DNA from: Priapulus caudatus
Lineage: Eukaryota > Priapulida > Priapulimorpha > Priapulimorphida > Priapulidae
Reading direction: 5' to 3'
DNA: 36,251 nucleotides
Assembly (NCBI RefSeq): GCF_000485595.1
Contig: NW_014577956.1
Span: 53,966 to 90,216, forward strand
Every line of letters begins with the position of its first letter. Within the stretch, counting starts at the first letter, position 1. The notes beneath the pieces were generated by a model that saw only the letters and a list, made by a program, of their open reading frames with translations, did not search any database and was not told the origin of the DNA. Below are positions 8,676 through 17,944 of this stretch, in pieces. Made by a program: the position numbers and the translations under genes.

Positions 8676-10963
8676 CAAATGCCCCGTCTGCATTTCAACG
8701 GCTTATGACTAGAGTACTGCAGGGTTACTTGGGAAAGTTCGTCTTAGTATATATTGACGATATAGTTATTTATAGCCCTGATTTTGATACCCACCTCGTA
8801 CACTTGAATCGTGTCTTTGCTCGTTTGAAGGAAGCCAATCTAAAGCTTAAACTTAAAAAGTGTTTTTTCCTTCGTGCTCGTATTAATTTTCTCGGTCACG
8901 TAATAGATAGCCAAGGAATCCGCCCGGATTTCGAGAAAGTGCGAGCAGTGGCCGACTTGCAGCCACCGACGACGGCTAAGGGCGTCCGACAGTTTCTCGG
9001 TTTATGCGGGTATTACCGTAAGTTTGTCCATAACTATGCTAAAATTGCACGACCACTTACATTATTAACGGCTAAGGCCACTCCTTTTCTTTGGACTCCT
9101 AGTGTACAAGCGTCATTTGATACGTTGAAATCTGCCCTTGTTTCAGCGCCTATTCTAGCACTCGCAGCGCCTGATCGCGATTTTGCATTATACTGTGATG
9201 CGTCATCGCACACGGTCGCATCAGTATTAACACAGATTGCTTTAGATGGGAAAGAGCATGTGATCATGTATGTTTCTAAACAGCTTACAGGTTCGCAGTT
9301 AAATTGGCCTATTGTGGAAAAAGAGGCGTTTTCAATTGTTTATTCGCTAACGAGGCTGCGTCCATTTCTGCAAGGTACTCGGTGTATCGTATATTCCGAT
9401 CATAAGCCTCTCCAATTTTTAATATCGGCTAAATCACTCACTAATGCTAGGTTGCAAAGGTGGGCGGTTATCCTTTCACAGTATGATTTAAAGATGCAGT
9501 TTTTGCAGGGGAAATTTAATGAACAAGCCGATGCGCTCTCGCGCCTGCAGACGTCGCCAGGTACGAGTTTCGTCGATGACGCAACGAAGGAATTGGACGA
9601 AATGTGTTTTTTGGTCGACGCGATAGAAAATGAACCAGAAAATGAACCGCTCAGCGATGCTGTTGTAACAGTAGCTGATACACATGCCACTGACACTCTA
9701 GTTCCACTCACTGATCCTATTCGCTTTCGTTTATTGCAGCAGCAGGATGCAGATTCGGCACTGATTATTCAGGTGTTACAGAAGCCACGGATTTCATTAC
9801 GGCAGTTGAAACTTGTGGAGTCATATTACATGGAGGAGGGTATGCTTTGTCATTTGTCACGACAGACAAATGCTCAGATGCCTCATTGTCAAGTTGTCAT
9901 ACCGTGTGTTTTGATACAGGAGGTAATGGCTGCTTGCCATTCCGATCAAGCAGGTCATTTGGGATTTGATAAAACGTATAGCAAGATAGCTGAGCGTTAT
10001 TACTGGCCTCGCATGTACCCGCAGATATTGAATTTTGTTAAATCATGTGTACCTTGTAATTCTAGGAAGCTGCGAAGGATTAATGCACCATTGCATGAAG
10101 CTCCTATCCCGACGGCCGTTAATGAGACCGTAAGCATAGATTTGGTTGGTCCGCTTCCTGTGTCAGATAGAGGGAATAAATACATAGTCACATTCGTTGA
10201 TTTATTTTCAGCATACCCTGAGTGTTACTGTGTGTCAAATAAGTCTGCAGCAACGATCGCAGATTTGATAATTAACTCATACATCCCTACTCATGGTTGT
10301 CCTTTGCGTTTCTTAACAGATCGTGGGCTGGAATTTTGTAATCATCTGATGAAACGTATCTCTGATACATTTCGGATCCATCACGTTAAGACAGCACCCT
10401 TCCACCCTACATCCAATGCTGTTTGTGAAAGGTTTCACAAAACCCTGAATTCTTTACTAGCTTGCGTTGTGGGGCGATTGCATGAAGGATGGGATGACAA
10501 GTTAGGCCCTATCTTACACGCTACTACGGGTTCAAGCCCGTTTTATTTAATGTATGGGAGAACGCCTGTCTTACCCTTGGATACGCTCTTGCGTCCCCGT
10601 GAACGTACGTATGCAACTGATCCAGTGTCTGTAACTTTAGATACAATGCATGAAGCCTGCACATACATGCATACGCATACAAAGCACGTACGCCAGCGAA
10701 ACAAACGTTTATACGATCGACGTGCTAAGGAACAGAAATTTCAGAGTGGTGATGAAGTCTATTGGTATAATCCCGAACGGTTGCCTTCGGTGGCTTCACG
10801 CAAGCTCGCAAGTTATTGGCGTCCGTATTTTGTCATACAGAAACAGCTTTCGCCGGTACAGTTCCGTATTAAGCATGCGCATAAAGCAACACGTGCCATG
10901 AGTACATGTTCGAAGTTTACGACGCCCATTGCATATCGCGACGGTATTTGGCTCGAATTCTAG
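8588..10963 (+). pseudogene. pol: gypsy pol, 3' part: RT, RNase H, integrase
   Basis: Continues pol in a new frame. RT: KASFVTP, LTNAPSAFQRLM, and YIDD (8750-8761, motif C). RNase H: YCDASSH, VEKEAFSIVYSL, YSDHKPLQFL, and NEQADALSR (about 9520-9545). Integrase: an HHCC-like zinc region (ACHSDQAGHLG, then CVPCNSRK), a DDE core with Asp 10139-10141 (SIDLVGP), Asp 10319-10321 (LTDRG) and Glu 10427-10429 (CERFHKTL), all kept, and a C-terminal module with a degenerate GPY/F motif (SYWRPYFVI). There is no chromodomain. The 791-codon frame is open to 10963. Because the RT core is damaged upstream, it is the tail of a broken polyprotein and not an independent gene. Confidence 0.9.
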
Positions 10964-11199
10964 TTCAGTCTCTTAGCCGGCTAGGCACACAAGCCGCGTG
11001 AACCAGCCTCTTCAGTCAAACGCGCCATAGGTAAGGTACAGCGATAAAAACAAACTACGATGACGACACGAGCTCACAGCACAGTTCTCAATGGGAGGCT
11101 GAGGATTTGATTCCGTTAGCTGCATTGCGGGATCATACAGCTGCCTAGTGTTATGTTTTATGAACATTTTAATGTTTAATTTTTTTGGTCTCTTACAGA
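10964..11199 (+). promoter_or_regulatory. pol-env spacer with candidate env splice acceptor
   Basis: A 236-base spacer. It ends in TTTTTTTGGTCTCTTACAG (AG at 11197-11198), a pyrimidine-rich 3' splice site placed two bases before the env ATG. The placement suggests env is translated from a spliced subgenomic RNA. Confidence 0.5.
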
Positions 11200-13161
11200 A
11201 TGATGGCGTTCGTGCTGTGTTTAGCACTTATGAGCTTCTCATTCGTGGCTGCTACGCTGCAACCAACGACGGGTGCTCTTTTTGTCAAGCAAGGTCGTCT
11301 AGCAGTATCACACGACTCATGGTTGCTAACCTTCTCGGCTAACACTTCAGCGTTGAGTACTTACCTTAGTAAGATAGGTGACGAATTGACTAACCTAGAA
11401 ACACCTTCTTCCCCGTATAAAATGGTCACTGACATGCCTGTGTACTCTACGGAGGCTTTTGCGCATGATTTGTATAAAATGCTTCAGACTCATTTAAAAT
11501 GGTTTCAGAAGAAGTATGATTTTTTAACTGCACGAGTCCATGACATGAATTCGCTGCATAATCCGCGAGCTAAGCGAGCTCTAATAGCTGGAGTGGGTAA
11601 ATTGGCTAAGTGGCTATTCGGTAGTGCTACAGATGAGGATATCGAATATCTGCAGTCCCAACTTTCTAATTTACAACTGTCACAATCGCACCTTTCAGCA
11701 ATTATGGATGATACCCTTACTGTTGTTAATTTAACGCGAATTAATACCGAATTAAACTCTAAATTGTTGCAAGATGTTATTCATCATACTGATTTTATAG
11801 CGGATCGAGTTCAACATATTACGAGGGAGCTCGCTGATTTCTCGGGCTATACCTTGCATGAATTCAAATATTTAACTCGCATGTATTTTGCGATTAATGG
11901 CTTAACATTGGCATTTGACCAAGTCCAAACTACGTTGGATTCAATCACTCGTGCGATCGATAGTTTAATTGCCGGTCGTATCTCACCTGATTTATTGCCA
12001 CCTAAGCAGTTGTTACAGATTTTACAGGAAATACAGCTTGCTCTTCCTCCATCAGTACAGCTGCCTTACCCACCAGTTCAGGCTTTATTGAGGTATTATG
12101 ATGATATAGAAGCCTTTGTTATACCTACGAGGCATGGGTTTCATGTTTTGGCTACAATCCCGTTACTTCAACGTGATTTCGTTTTTGAAATTTATAGAAT
12201 CCTAACACCTCCGGTTTATTTACCAGGTTCTAATTCTTCGACATCGGTTGCTGCTCGATATGCACCGCCTCATCGTTATTTGGGGGTTAATCTAGATCAG
12301 GAGTATTTTATAACACCTGACAGCCAAGATATTTTAATTTGTATACAGGAGCATCGCGAACTCTGCCCATTGAGTACACCTGTGTACCCAGCATCAGCGG
12401 TACACTCTTGTGAAATGGCACTATTCCGCAATTTCACACAAGGAATTATTGATTATTGTACGCGAACGGTCACATTTTCAGTTTCACCAGTCCCTACTGC
12501 ATATTACTTGGCTGAGGGTCATTGGTTGTTAGTTACGCCATTCCCTTTTCGAGTAACAGTATCTTGCTACGATCGTGTTAGGCAGCCTGATACGGCGCAC
12601 GAACGATTGATTGTTAATCAACAGATTATAATATTGCAGGCTGGATGTAAGGCACATTCAGATTATTTTCATTTGGCACCTTACTATGTCCATCATTCCG
12701 ATGTCGACGTAGCATTGCCGTCGGTAGAGGCGCTTGTTTTTCCGGACTTACCGCAGATTTGGGATCATTTCTTTACGATTACAGGGCACTCTACGGCTAA
12801 CGTATCGGACCTTATGCCTCGCATGCGTGCTATTGTTCCGGATGCCTTGTATAAACACAATGACTTAGATATTGCGTTTGCTAAATTAGCAGATGCGGTT
12901 AAAAATAACCAGCCGTTTCCCATGGCTTCGGGTGATGACAAATTCCTTTATGGGCATATTCAAGCACGTATACATCATACTACTACGTATGCGATACTGG
13001 GATTTTGCTTGTTGCTAATAGTAATATTTATTTTCATCATTCGTCGATTTGGTTGTAAGGGATGTACGCCTCATCGCCAGGAGGACTCTTTCCCAGTTAC
13101 GCCTCTGCATTTGCATGATTATACTTGTTGCAAATTAGCATTGAATTATTTTTTTTTTTAA
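11200..13161 (+). CDS. env: env-like fusion glycoprotein (baculovirus F/errantivirus type)
   Basis: An open frame of 653 codons starts at ATG 11200; an ATG at 11203 is equally placed. The architecture is that of a class I-like fusion glycoprotein: an N-terminal hydrophobic signal peptide (about residues 2-20), an ectodomain, a furin-type site RAKR (11566-11577) followed directly by a Gly/Ala-rich hydrophobic segment as in the F-protein family, heptad-like helices after it, many scattered Cys and N-x-S/T sites, one membrane segment near 12990-13045, and a short Cys-rich tail. The order fits errantivirus Env proteins related to baculovirus F. It is the only large gene of the element without a visible break. 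I cannot say whether it still folds or is expressed. Confidence 0.8.
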   Translation: MMAFVLCLALMSFSFVAATLQPTTGALFVKQGRLAVSHDSWLLTFSANTSALSTYLSKIGDELTNLETPSSPYKMVTDMPVYSTEAFAHDLYKMLQTHLKWFQKKYDFLTARVHDMNSLHNPRAKRALIAGVGKLAKWLFGSATDEDIEYLQSQLSNLQLSQSHLSAIMDDTLTVVNLTRINTELNSKLLQDVIHHTDFIADRVQHITRELADFSGYTLHEFKYLTRMYFAINGLTLAFDQVQTTLDSITRAIDSLIAGRISPDLLPPKQLLQILQEIQLALPPSVQLPYPPVQALLRYYDDIEAFVIPTRHGFHVLATIPLLQRDFVFEIYRILTPPVYLPGSNSSTSVAARYAPPHRYLGVNLDQEYFITPDSQDILICIQEHRELCPLSTPVYPASAVHSCEMALFRNFTQGIIDYCTRTVTFSVSPVPTAYYLAEGHWLLVTPFPFRVTVSCYDRVRQPDTAHERLIVNQQIIILQAGCKAHSDYFHLAPYYVHHSDVDVALPSVEALVFPDLPQIWDHFFTITGHSTANVSDLMPRMRAIVPDALYKHNDLDIAFAKLADAVKNNQPFPMASGDDKFLYGHIQARIHHTTTYAILGFCLLLIVIFIFIIRRFGCKGCTPHRQEDSFPVTPLHLHDYTCCKLALNYFFF

Positions 13162-13205
13162 CATTAACATTGCTAATCCAACATCAGAAACCACCCACCT
13201 ACACC

Positions 13206-13646
13206 ATGAACAATGTAGAGGAACAACCAAGAAGCTACCCGCTCCATGTGACCCTCGTACAGAAGAGCTGCGAGAGGGACCTCCTGATCGAGATGGGAGG
13301 AAAACCGACGCCGCCCGTATGGACTCGGCTTCGCGGAGGGGGCGCGGGACTGTCGGCCCGCCGCCTCGTCGATCATTACCGAGACACGGAGCCGGACCGG
13401 TACTACGCCCAGTTCCGCAACCTCGAGTACTGGATTGAACATAACCCGGCACCCTCAAAGGAATCCCCCACACCGACCACGCCGACACCCGACGACAGTG
13501 ACGACAGTCGTCACAATTTTGACGTCCCGGCGAGGAGGCCTATGCCACTCAGGTTTCCGCCACCCTCTAGGCCAGGCAGCAGGAGAGGTTGCCTCCGCTT
13601 CGCCCCAACCACCATCACGTCATATTTTGAGCATTATAATTTATAA
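13206..13646 (+). CDS. accessory ORF between env and 3' LTR, unknown function
   Basis: 146 codons from ATG 13206 in a good context (ACACCATGA). A possible acceptor (TGCTAATCCAACATCAG, AG at 13186-13187) lies just before it, so it could have its own spliced RNA. The DNA is clearly more GC-rich than env, and the codons favour G/C at third positions. The product has an N-terminal part with basic and Gly-rich sequence (RLRGGGAGLSARR), a compact stretch rich in Tyr/Arg/Asp (YRDTEPDRYYAQFRNLEYW), and a Pro/Ser/Thr/Asp-rich linker followed by a basic Pro/Arg tail. No signal peptide or membrane segment from this start. I recognise no family. An RNA-binding regulator or a captured host gene are guesses only. 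Confidence 0.55.
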   Translation: MNNVEEQPRSYPLHVTLVQKSCERDLLIEMGGKPTPPVWTRLRGGGAGLSARRLVDHYRDTEPDRYYAQFRNLEYWIEHNPAPSKESPTPTTPTPDDSDDSRHNFDVPARRPMPLRFPPPSRPGSRRGCLRFAPTTITSYFEHYNL

Positions 13647-13656
13647 CGAGTAACCA

Positions 13657-13872
13657 ATGCAATGTTTAAGTAAAATAAAAATGACTTGTAAAATATTATT
13701 ATTATGTTTGCTTTTGACACGTGCCACAGTATTATTGTTCAAATGCAGTATTACTCATTTCTCTTTTTTGTACTTTCTCTTTTCTGTACTTTCTTTTCAT
13801 TTTAACTTATCAATGACAGTATTCATCCTGAATTTCTTTTTGCTGTTAACGCTTCTTTACGTTACACGTTGA
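13657..13872 (+). CDS. small hydrophobic ORF, doubtful
   Basis: 71 codons, mostly Leu/Phe/Ile, with two or three possible membrane segments. It lies in a T-rich stretch where hydrophobic codons arise by chance, and it precedes a pyrimidine tract with an acceptor-like TTTTAG (AG at 13906-13907). It may simply be the polypyrimidine region before that site. Confidence 0.2.
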   Translation: MQCLSKIKMTCKILLLCLLLTRATVLLFKCSITHFSFLYFLFSVLSFHFNLSMTVFILNFFLLLTLLYVTR

Positions 13873-14004
13873 ACTTTTTTTTTCTTTCATCTTCACTTTC
13901 GTTTTAGTCTCTGCGAATCCACGTCCACTAAGGAAACGTCCTGTTCGAAATTTTAATAGGAGCAGTCGGAGTCTGCTGTTAACGATGGGTCATCGTCCGA
14001 TTGC

Positions 14005-14013
14005 AAGGGGGGG
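14005..14013 (+). promoter_or_regulatory. polypurine tract
   Basis: AAGGGGGGG, three bases before the TG that opens the 3' LTR. It is the expected position for the plus-strand primer. Confidence 0.75.
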
Positions 14014-14473
14014 TAATGTAGACACGAGGTTTGCATTAATTAAATCAGTTAATCATTTATAACTCCGTTAAGATTATTGGCCAGCAGATTGATTCTTGTA
14101 AACGAGGACAGATCGACGAGTCGGATGGGATGTGTGAAATGGAATCTACGGCAGTTTCGCGGAGGCAAGGCGGCTGCTAATGTTGTTGTTTGTGCGTGAG
14201 TGTGGCAAGATTGTTGTACACACATTTAGCACGAACTCGGGTTCCGACTCTCCCCGGGAGGAAGCGTCGACACAATAGAGGAAGACTCGTTTATAGACGA
14301 GCGAACGTGGCACCCTTGTAAGGGGGTGGCCTCATCAGTTACCCACATAAACCGACCGTGTGCATAGCAATGTACATAGGCCTTATTCTAAATCGACATC
14401 TGCTGGTTAAGTTTGGGTTGCAGAGGATCGTTCCCTTGTTTGGACGGGGTCTGTAGTTGCTAATTTAAGCGTG

Positions 14474-14507
14474 TATATATGGGACAGTCGAGCGAGCACA
14501 GTCAGTT
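14474..14507 (+). promoter_or_regulatory. LTR core promoter: TATA box plus TCAGTT initiator
   Basis: TATATA at 14474-14479 and TCAGTT at 14502-14507 are spaced as in TATA/initiator promoters. Position is within U3/R of the LTR. Confidence 0.55.
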
Positions 14508-14844
14508 GAGTTGCGGTTGAGTTGAGTTGAGTGCTAACATTGTCAGTGCCTGCGACGTGCGTGTTACCAGTCTGTGAGTATGTAAGTCTTCTTATCTAAT
14601 GGCCTAGGGTTCTTCTTCTTATGCACATAGATCTATATGTCACTATAGACCTATCACTGTCTCGTGTTCTTATTTGTTCTTTCGTAGTAACTAAGCTATC
14701 TTTTAGTATGAGTAATAATCTTTCTATCATTCTAAACGTAGCATCTTTTAGCTGTGTAGATTGCACTCGCACTGTGTACAATTCTTCAGCACTTCTTCGT
14801 GTACTGTAGTACGTGTATTTCTAGTAACTACAGGAGCTTCCCTG

Positions 14845-14850
14845 AATAAA
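14845..14850 (+). terminator. LTR polyadenylation signal AATAAA
   Basis: AATAAA followed about 20 bases on by TGGCACTGTC; it would end the genomic RNA within the LTR. Confidence 0.6.
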
Positions 14851-15076
14851 TCTATTCTTTGTGGCACTGTCTACACTTCTTCTCTTGTGAATATAAGTGT
14901 TAACATTTCCATACACTTCTTGTAAGACGGACACTCTCCGCCTACAGTATAGTTGCATTGTATAGTATCGCATTGTTCGGGCGCGCATTGTATATAGTCG
15001 CGTGACTCAAATAATTATCAAACATGTTTGATTCGGGCGATTCAGCCGGCCGACTCGAAAATCGACCGCGACTCAC

Positions 15077-15141
15077 TGGACAGACTAGGCGATATCAGCC
15101 GGGCGGCTCATCACCGCATGAAAAATCGCCTAGTCTGTCCA
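15077..15141. repeat. 17-bp perfect hairpin MITE, TGGACAGACTAGGCGAT
   Basis: TGGACAGACTAGGCGAT (15077-15093) and its exact reverse complement (15125-15141) enclose 31 bases. The arms share GGACA(C)ACTAGGCGAT with the palindromic MITE at 35746-36251, so both belong to one repeat family. The remaining stretch 14947-15076 shows no gene. Confidence 0.8.
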
Positions 15142-15150
15142 CCCCTATAG

Positions 15151-15465
15151 CCTGACAGCACAGTATACAGTGTATCTGTTTTTGTGTACTTCAGCAAGGA
15201 AAATCCTCATTCACAGGTTGCAGTAGAGGGGCAAACATTTGAGGTTTGAGATTTACGCTGATCACGTAATGACCATGCCTGGCCTAGGGCCGGGTTTACA
15301 TGTTGCTGTGTGCATGTTGTGTATATAACTGTATCCACCGATTGTTTCATTTGCATTGTTTTTTCATTCAAATCTTGTCGCAGCAAGGCAGCGCGATGTT
15401 ATGTCTGTGCAAAACAATGCAAGGGACGGGTGGAAACAGAAAAATATCATTACGTCTAGACATTC
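15151..15465 (+). repeat. left inverted arm (pairs with 28262-28550)
   Basis: Roughly 85% identical by eye to the reverse complement of 28262-28550, from GACAGC..AGTATACAGTG to GTGGAAACAGAAAAATATCA. Shared landmarks include CATGCCTGGCCT and GGGTTTACATGTTGCTG. Confidence 0.85.
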
Positions 15466-15674
15466 TATGAAAAAAAATTGCTTGCCCGATCGGAGAAAGC
15501 GGAAAACTCAGTCTTGAAAACGTGCCGCTTGCGATCGATAATTACGGTGCCGGGTCCGTTCGGGTCGGGCGGGCGCGCATCTCACAGCAGTGTATTTCGC
15601 TCGCGATCGCATACGCACGGCTGATCGCTCGCATTCAACGCGTTCAACTGGTTTTTCATCTCATGAGTCATGCA

Positions 15675-15682
15675 TATAAATA
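15675..15682 (+). promoter_or_regulatory. TATA box, probable hAT promoter
   Basis: TATAAATA stands about 320 bases before the transposase ATG in an otherwise GC-rich stretch with CGATCG motifs. The region 15466-15997 shows no other gene. Confidence 0.35.
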
Positions 15683-15997
15683 CACCAGCGCGCCCAACAA
15701 TAAACAATCGCGACGCGCTCGTTTTTGTTTTCGACAATTCGAACGCGATTGATTTTAGCAGCCAATCAAGTGTAGCAACAAAAGTAGGAAACCCGTTGAA
15801 CACGCGCAACTCGTACGGCATTCTAAATATATTAGCTAGCGTATTCAAAAGTATTCATGCATTCATCGCACCGCACGTGTAATACCGCATGCGTATGTTG
15901 TTATTTGTTCTGGCCAAGCCCATGCTTTGGAGTTTGCTCGAGTCAAATTTCGTTCTGCATTCTTGGATTGTTAAATTGAATTGATCGAATCATCACA

Positions 15998-16547
15998 ATG
16001 CCGCCCGAACCAAAACGTAGCAGCAAATTAGGGGGGATGATAATGACTACAAATATAGAGCGTCAGAAGCGAAATTCAAAGATGAATTTTACGCTGATGG
16101 GAACAAAATGCCGTTTCTGCAAGCACACAGTGGAACGGCGCAAACGTGATACTTGCATTGACCATCTGAAATCGAAGAAGCATAAAAATGCGAAGGCTGC
16201 AGCTGGAAGCGTGGCACCTAAATTGAGGCAGAGCACTCTGACATCGCCAAACATGCTAAGTTCAATGGGAGGAGAATTTCAAGCAGATTTTGTTAGAATG
16301 ATGGCAGCGGTCAACATTCCATTGGAAAAAGTACAGCAAATGAAGCCTTTTTTAAAAACACTGTCCTCAGGGAGGATCTTTGACTAACCCAGAAAATCTT
16401 CGGCAATGCTATTTGCCTCGTGTTTTTGAGGTTCACCTTGCAGCAATCAAGTCGGAATTAGCTGGGAAAGTGGTAAGTGTTATTGTTGATGAAACCACTG
16501 ATCACCGTGACAAAAGTGTGCTCAATATCATTGTTGCATATTTAGTC
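15998..16547 (+). pseudogene. hAT transposase, 5' half (split by insertion)
   Basis: The ATG at 15998 opens a basic start and then a BED-like C2H2 zinc finger (CRFC, then DHLKSKKH), the pattern of CGGBP1-like hAT proteins. An indel near 16365-16380 moves the frame; the continuation from about 16370 reads LRQCYLPRVFEVH and then VIVDETTDHRDKSVLNIIVAYL, containing the first catalytic Asp of hAT transposases (DETTD). Homology stops at 16547 where the 8.77-kb element begins, and resumes at 25320. Full proteins of this type are 550-650 residues, intronless. Confidence 0.8.
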
Positions 16548-16842
16548 CAGTGGCTTACCTCCCGAAATCACAATGTTTGTGCACTTTTGGAAACAAGCAT
16601 GAAATTTTGCACACATATACATATGACCATTACAGACTTTTTCTGCTGTAGAACCACTTCGACAGCACCACCTGGTGCCAGGTGGCGCCACCTAGCGCCA
16701 CCTGGCGGCAGAGGTGGGAGTTTTTTGCTTATATATTTACATAAGTGACCATAACTTTTGATCTAGGTAACATTTTTACATTCTGTTTGCAGCATATATG
16801 TCTTGTTACATAATAGCATAAAATGGAAACACTTCTGCAGCG
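16548..16842 (+). repeat. left terminal inverted repeat
   Basis: Pairs with 25072-25319. Shared blocks include ATGTTTGTGCACTTTTGG, TTACAGACTTTTTCTGCTG and GCAGCATATATGTCTTG. The left copy has extra GGTGGCGCCACC-type palindromes that the right lacks. Confidence 0.85.
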
Positions 16843-16920
16843 CCCCCTGGTGTCATGTGGCACCACATAGCGCCACCTGGTGGCAGAGGTGGGATTTTTC
16901 GCTTATACACTAACATAAAT

Positions 16921-16965
16921 GCACAAACATTGTGATTTTGGGACCTAAGCCACTGGACTATCTGT
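16921..16965 (-). repeat. inverted internal copy of the left tip
   Basis: Ends TAAGCCACTGGACTA and is the reverse complement of the left tip (TAGTCCAGTGGCTTA, from 16543), with ATTTTGGGACC facing CCTCCCGAAAT. So 16548-16963 is by itself a complete MITE with two ends. Confidence 0.8.
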
Positions 16966-17134
16966 GCCACTTCCTAATTGAGTTCTAATTTATCTTATAA
17001 TTGATGTTGCAGGTTTGTGTCTACTATGAAGTTCGCATGAACACAAGGCGTTGGATAGAGATGGGCCAGTGAAGAAATCTATCACGGCTATATTGGACAA
17101 TTTAGCGGGAACACGTGTAGTACTTTCATTAGCC

Positions 17135-17941
17135 ATGGCTGAGGTGGACAGCAGAGACGATACAAACGTGTCTATTAAATGGCATCTATGCATATTTTGC
17201 CAATCAAATACTTCGGAACATTTGGAATGTCCAGCAAAATCCAAAGCAAGTGATTCTGGAAAAGGTTACACAACATTGGTGGACTGTTTGAAGGAGTTTC
17301 GCAATGCTGAGGTCTTACCAATTACCATAGACCTGGTGAATATGGATGTTGAGACATTAAAACGGCACGAAGCTTCTTGGCATAAATCCTGCAGGGTTCA
17401 GTACAACAGGACTAAGTTACAGCGGGTATTGAAGCGCAAGGTGAAGAGCAGTACGTCAGGAAATGATTCCGGACTAAGTGATGTTAAAATCACTAGATCA
17501 GCAAGCAATCCATCTGCAAGTTTCAGCGTTTTTTCAGACAAATTATGCTTTTTCTGTGACAAGAGTATTTCGTCTTCAGATAGATACAAGCGTGTGGCTT
17601 CAACCTTTGCTTTGGACAGAAAAGTGCGAAAATGTGCGACTGATCTTTGCGACTCTACATTGTTAACCAAATTAGCTGGTGGCGACATGGTAGCTACTGA
17701 AGCAGAATACCATGCAAACTGTTTGACGTCTCTGTACAAACAACATGCACAGTTTTTGGAACAATCACATGAGAGTAACTCCGATGGTAACATTCATGGC
17801 ATTGTGTTTGCTGAACTGCTTGCATACATTGACGAGGCTAGGTGTGATGAAGAGCGACCTTCGTTCAGGTTAGCTAACCTGGTCCAGTTGTACAATAACA
17901 GAATGGGGGAACTGGGTGTTAAGGACAGTGTGCATGCAACA
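17135..17941 (+). pseudogene. N-terminal third of the FEN-element protein (zinc-binding)
   Basis: The frame is open from about 17051; the first ATG (17135, GCCATGG) has an excellent context. The sequence shows two Cys/His clusters: CIFCQ plus a later WHKSCR, and CFFCDK plus YHANCL. Each has the pattern C-x2-C followed far on by H-x2/3-C, suggesting two zinc-binding modules. I recall this as the N-terminus of a large protein common in invertebrate genomes and annotated as uncharacterised. A TGA (17942-17944), probably from CGA, ends this part. The same frame continues at once as the middle third, so they are one broken gene. Confidence 0.6.
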
Positions 17942-17944
17942 TGA

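Larger units (their letters stand above)
5802..14946 (+). mobile_element. Ty3/gypsy element with env (errantivirus-like), 5' LTR lost
   Basis: The gene order is gag, PR-RT-RNase H-IN, env, accessory ORF, polypurine tract and LTR, typical of env-bearing Ty3/gypsy elements (Metaviridae, errantivirus-like). Only the last 19 bp of the 5' LTR survive: CGGACACACTCCGCCTACA at 5802-5820 against 14928-14946, with one mismatch. The copy is therefore 5'-truncated or rearranged and cannot be complete. gag has a frame break, pol has an in-frame TGA and a damaged RT core, and env is open. Direct target duplication cannot be tested because the 5' flank has been replaced. Confidence 0.9.
14017..14946 (+). 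repeat. 3' LTR of the gypsy element (930 bp)
   Basis: Starts TGTAGACACG and ends CCGCCTACA; TGTAG and CTACA are inverted. It is preceded by the polypurine tract. A TATA-type box (TATATA, 14474-14479) lies 28 bases before TCAGTT (14502-14507), a good arthropod-style initiator, so transcription probably starts near 14504. The polyadenylation signal AATAAA is at 14845-14850. This gives U3 of about 490 bp, R of about 360 bp and a short U5. Confidence 0.85.

Noticed and set aside
13135..13488. Minus-strand frames opposite the accessory ORF
   Set aside because: GC-rich sequence opens shadows; the plus frame has the better start and matches element polarity.
14017..14946. Small frames in the LTR (14596-14809, both strands)
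   Set aside because: Short and overlapping, inside R/U5 with no protein pattern.
16548..16842. Simple explanation that the left end is just a MITE inserted in the hAT gene
   Set aside because: The hAT sequence does not resume after 16965 but only after 25319, next to the inverted partner end, so the whole block was inserted or assembled as a unit.
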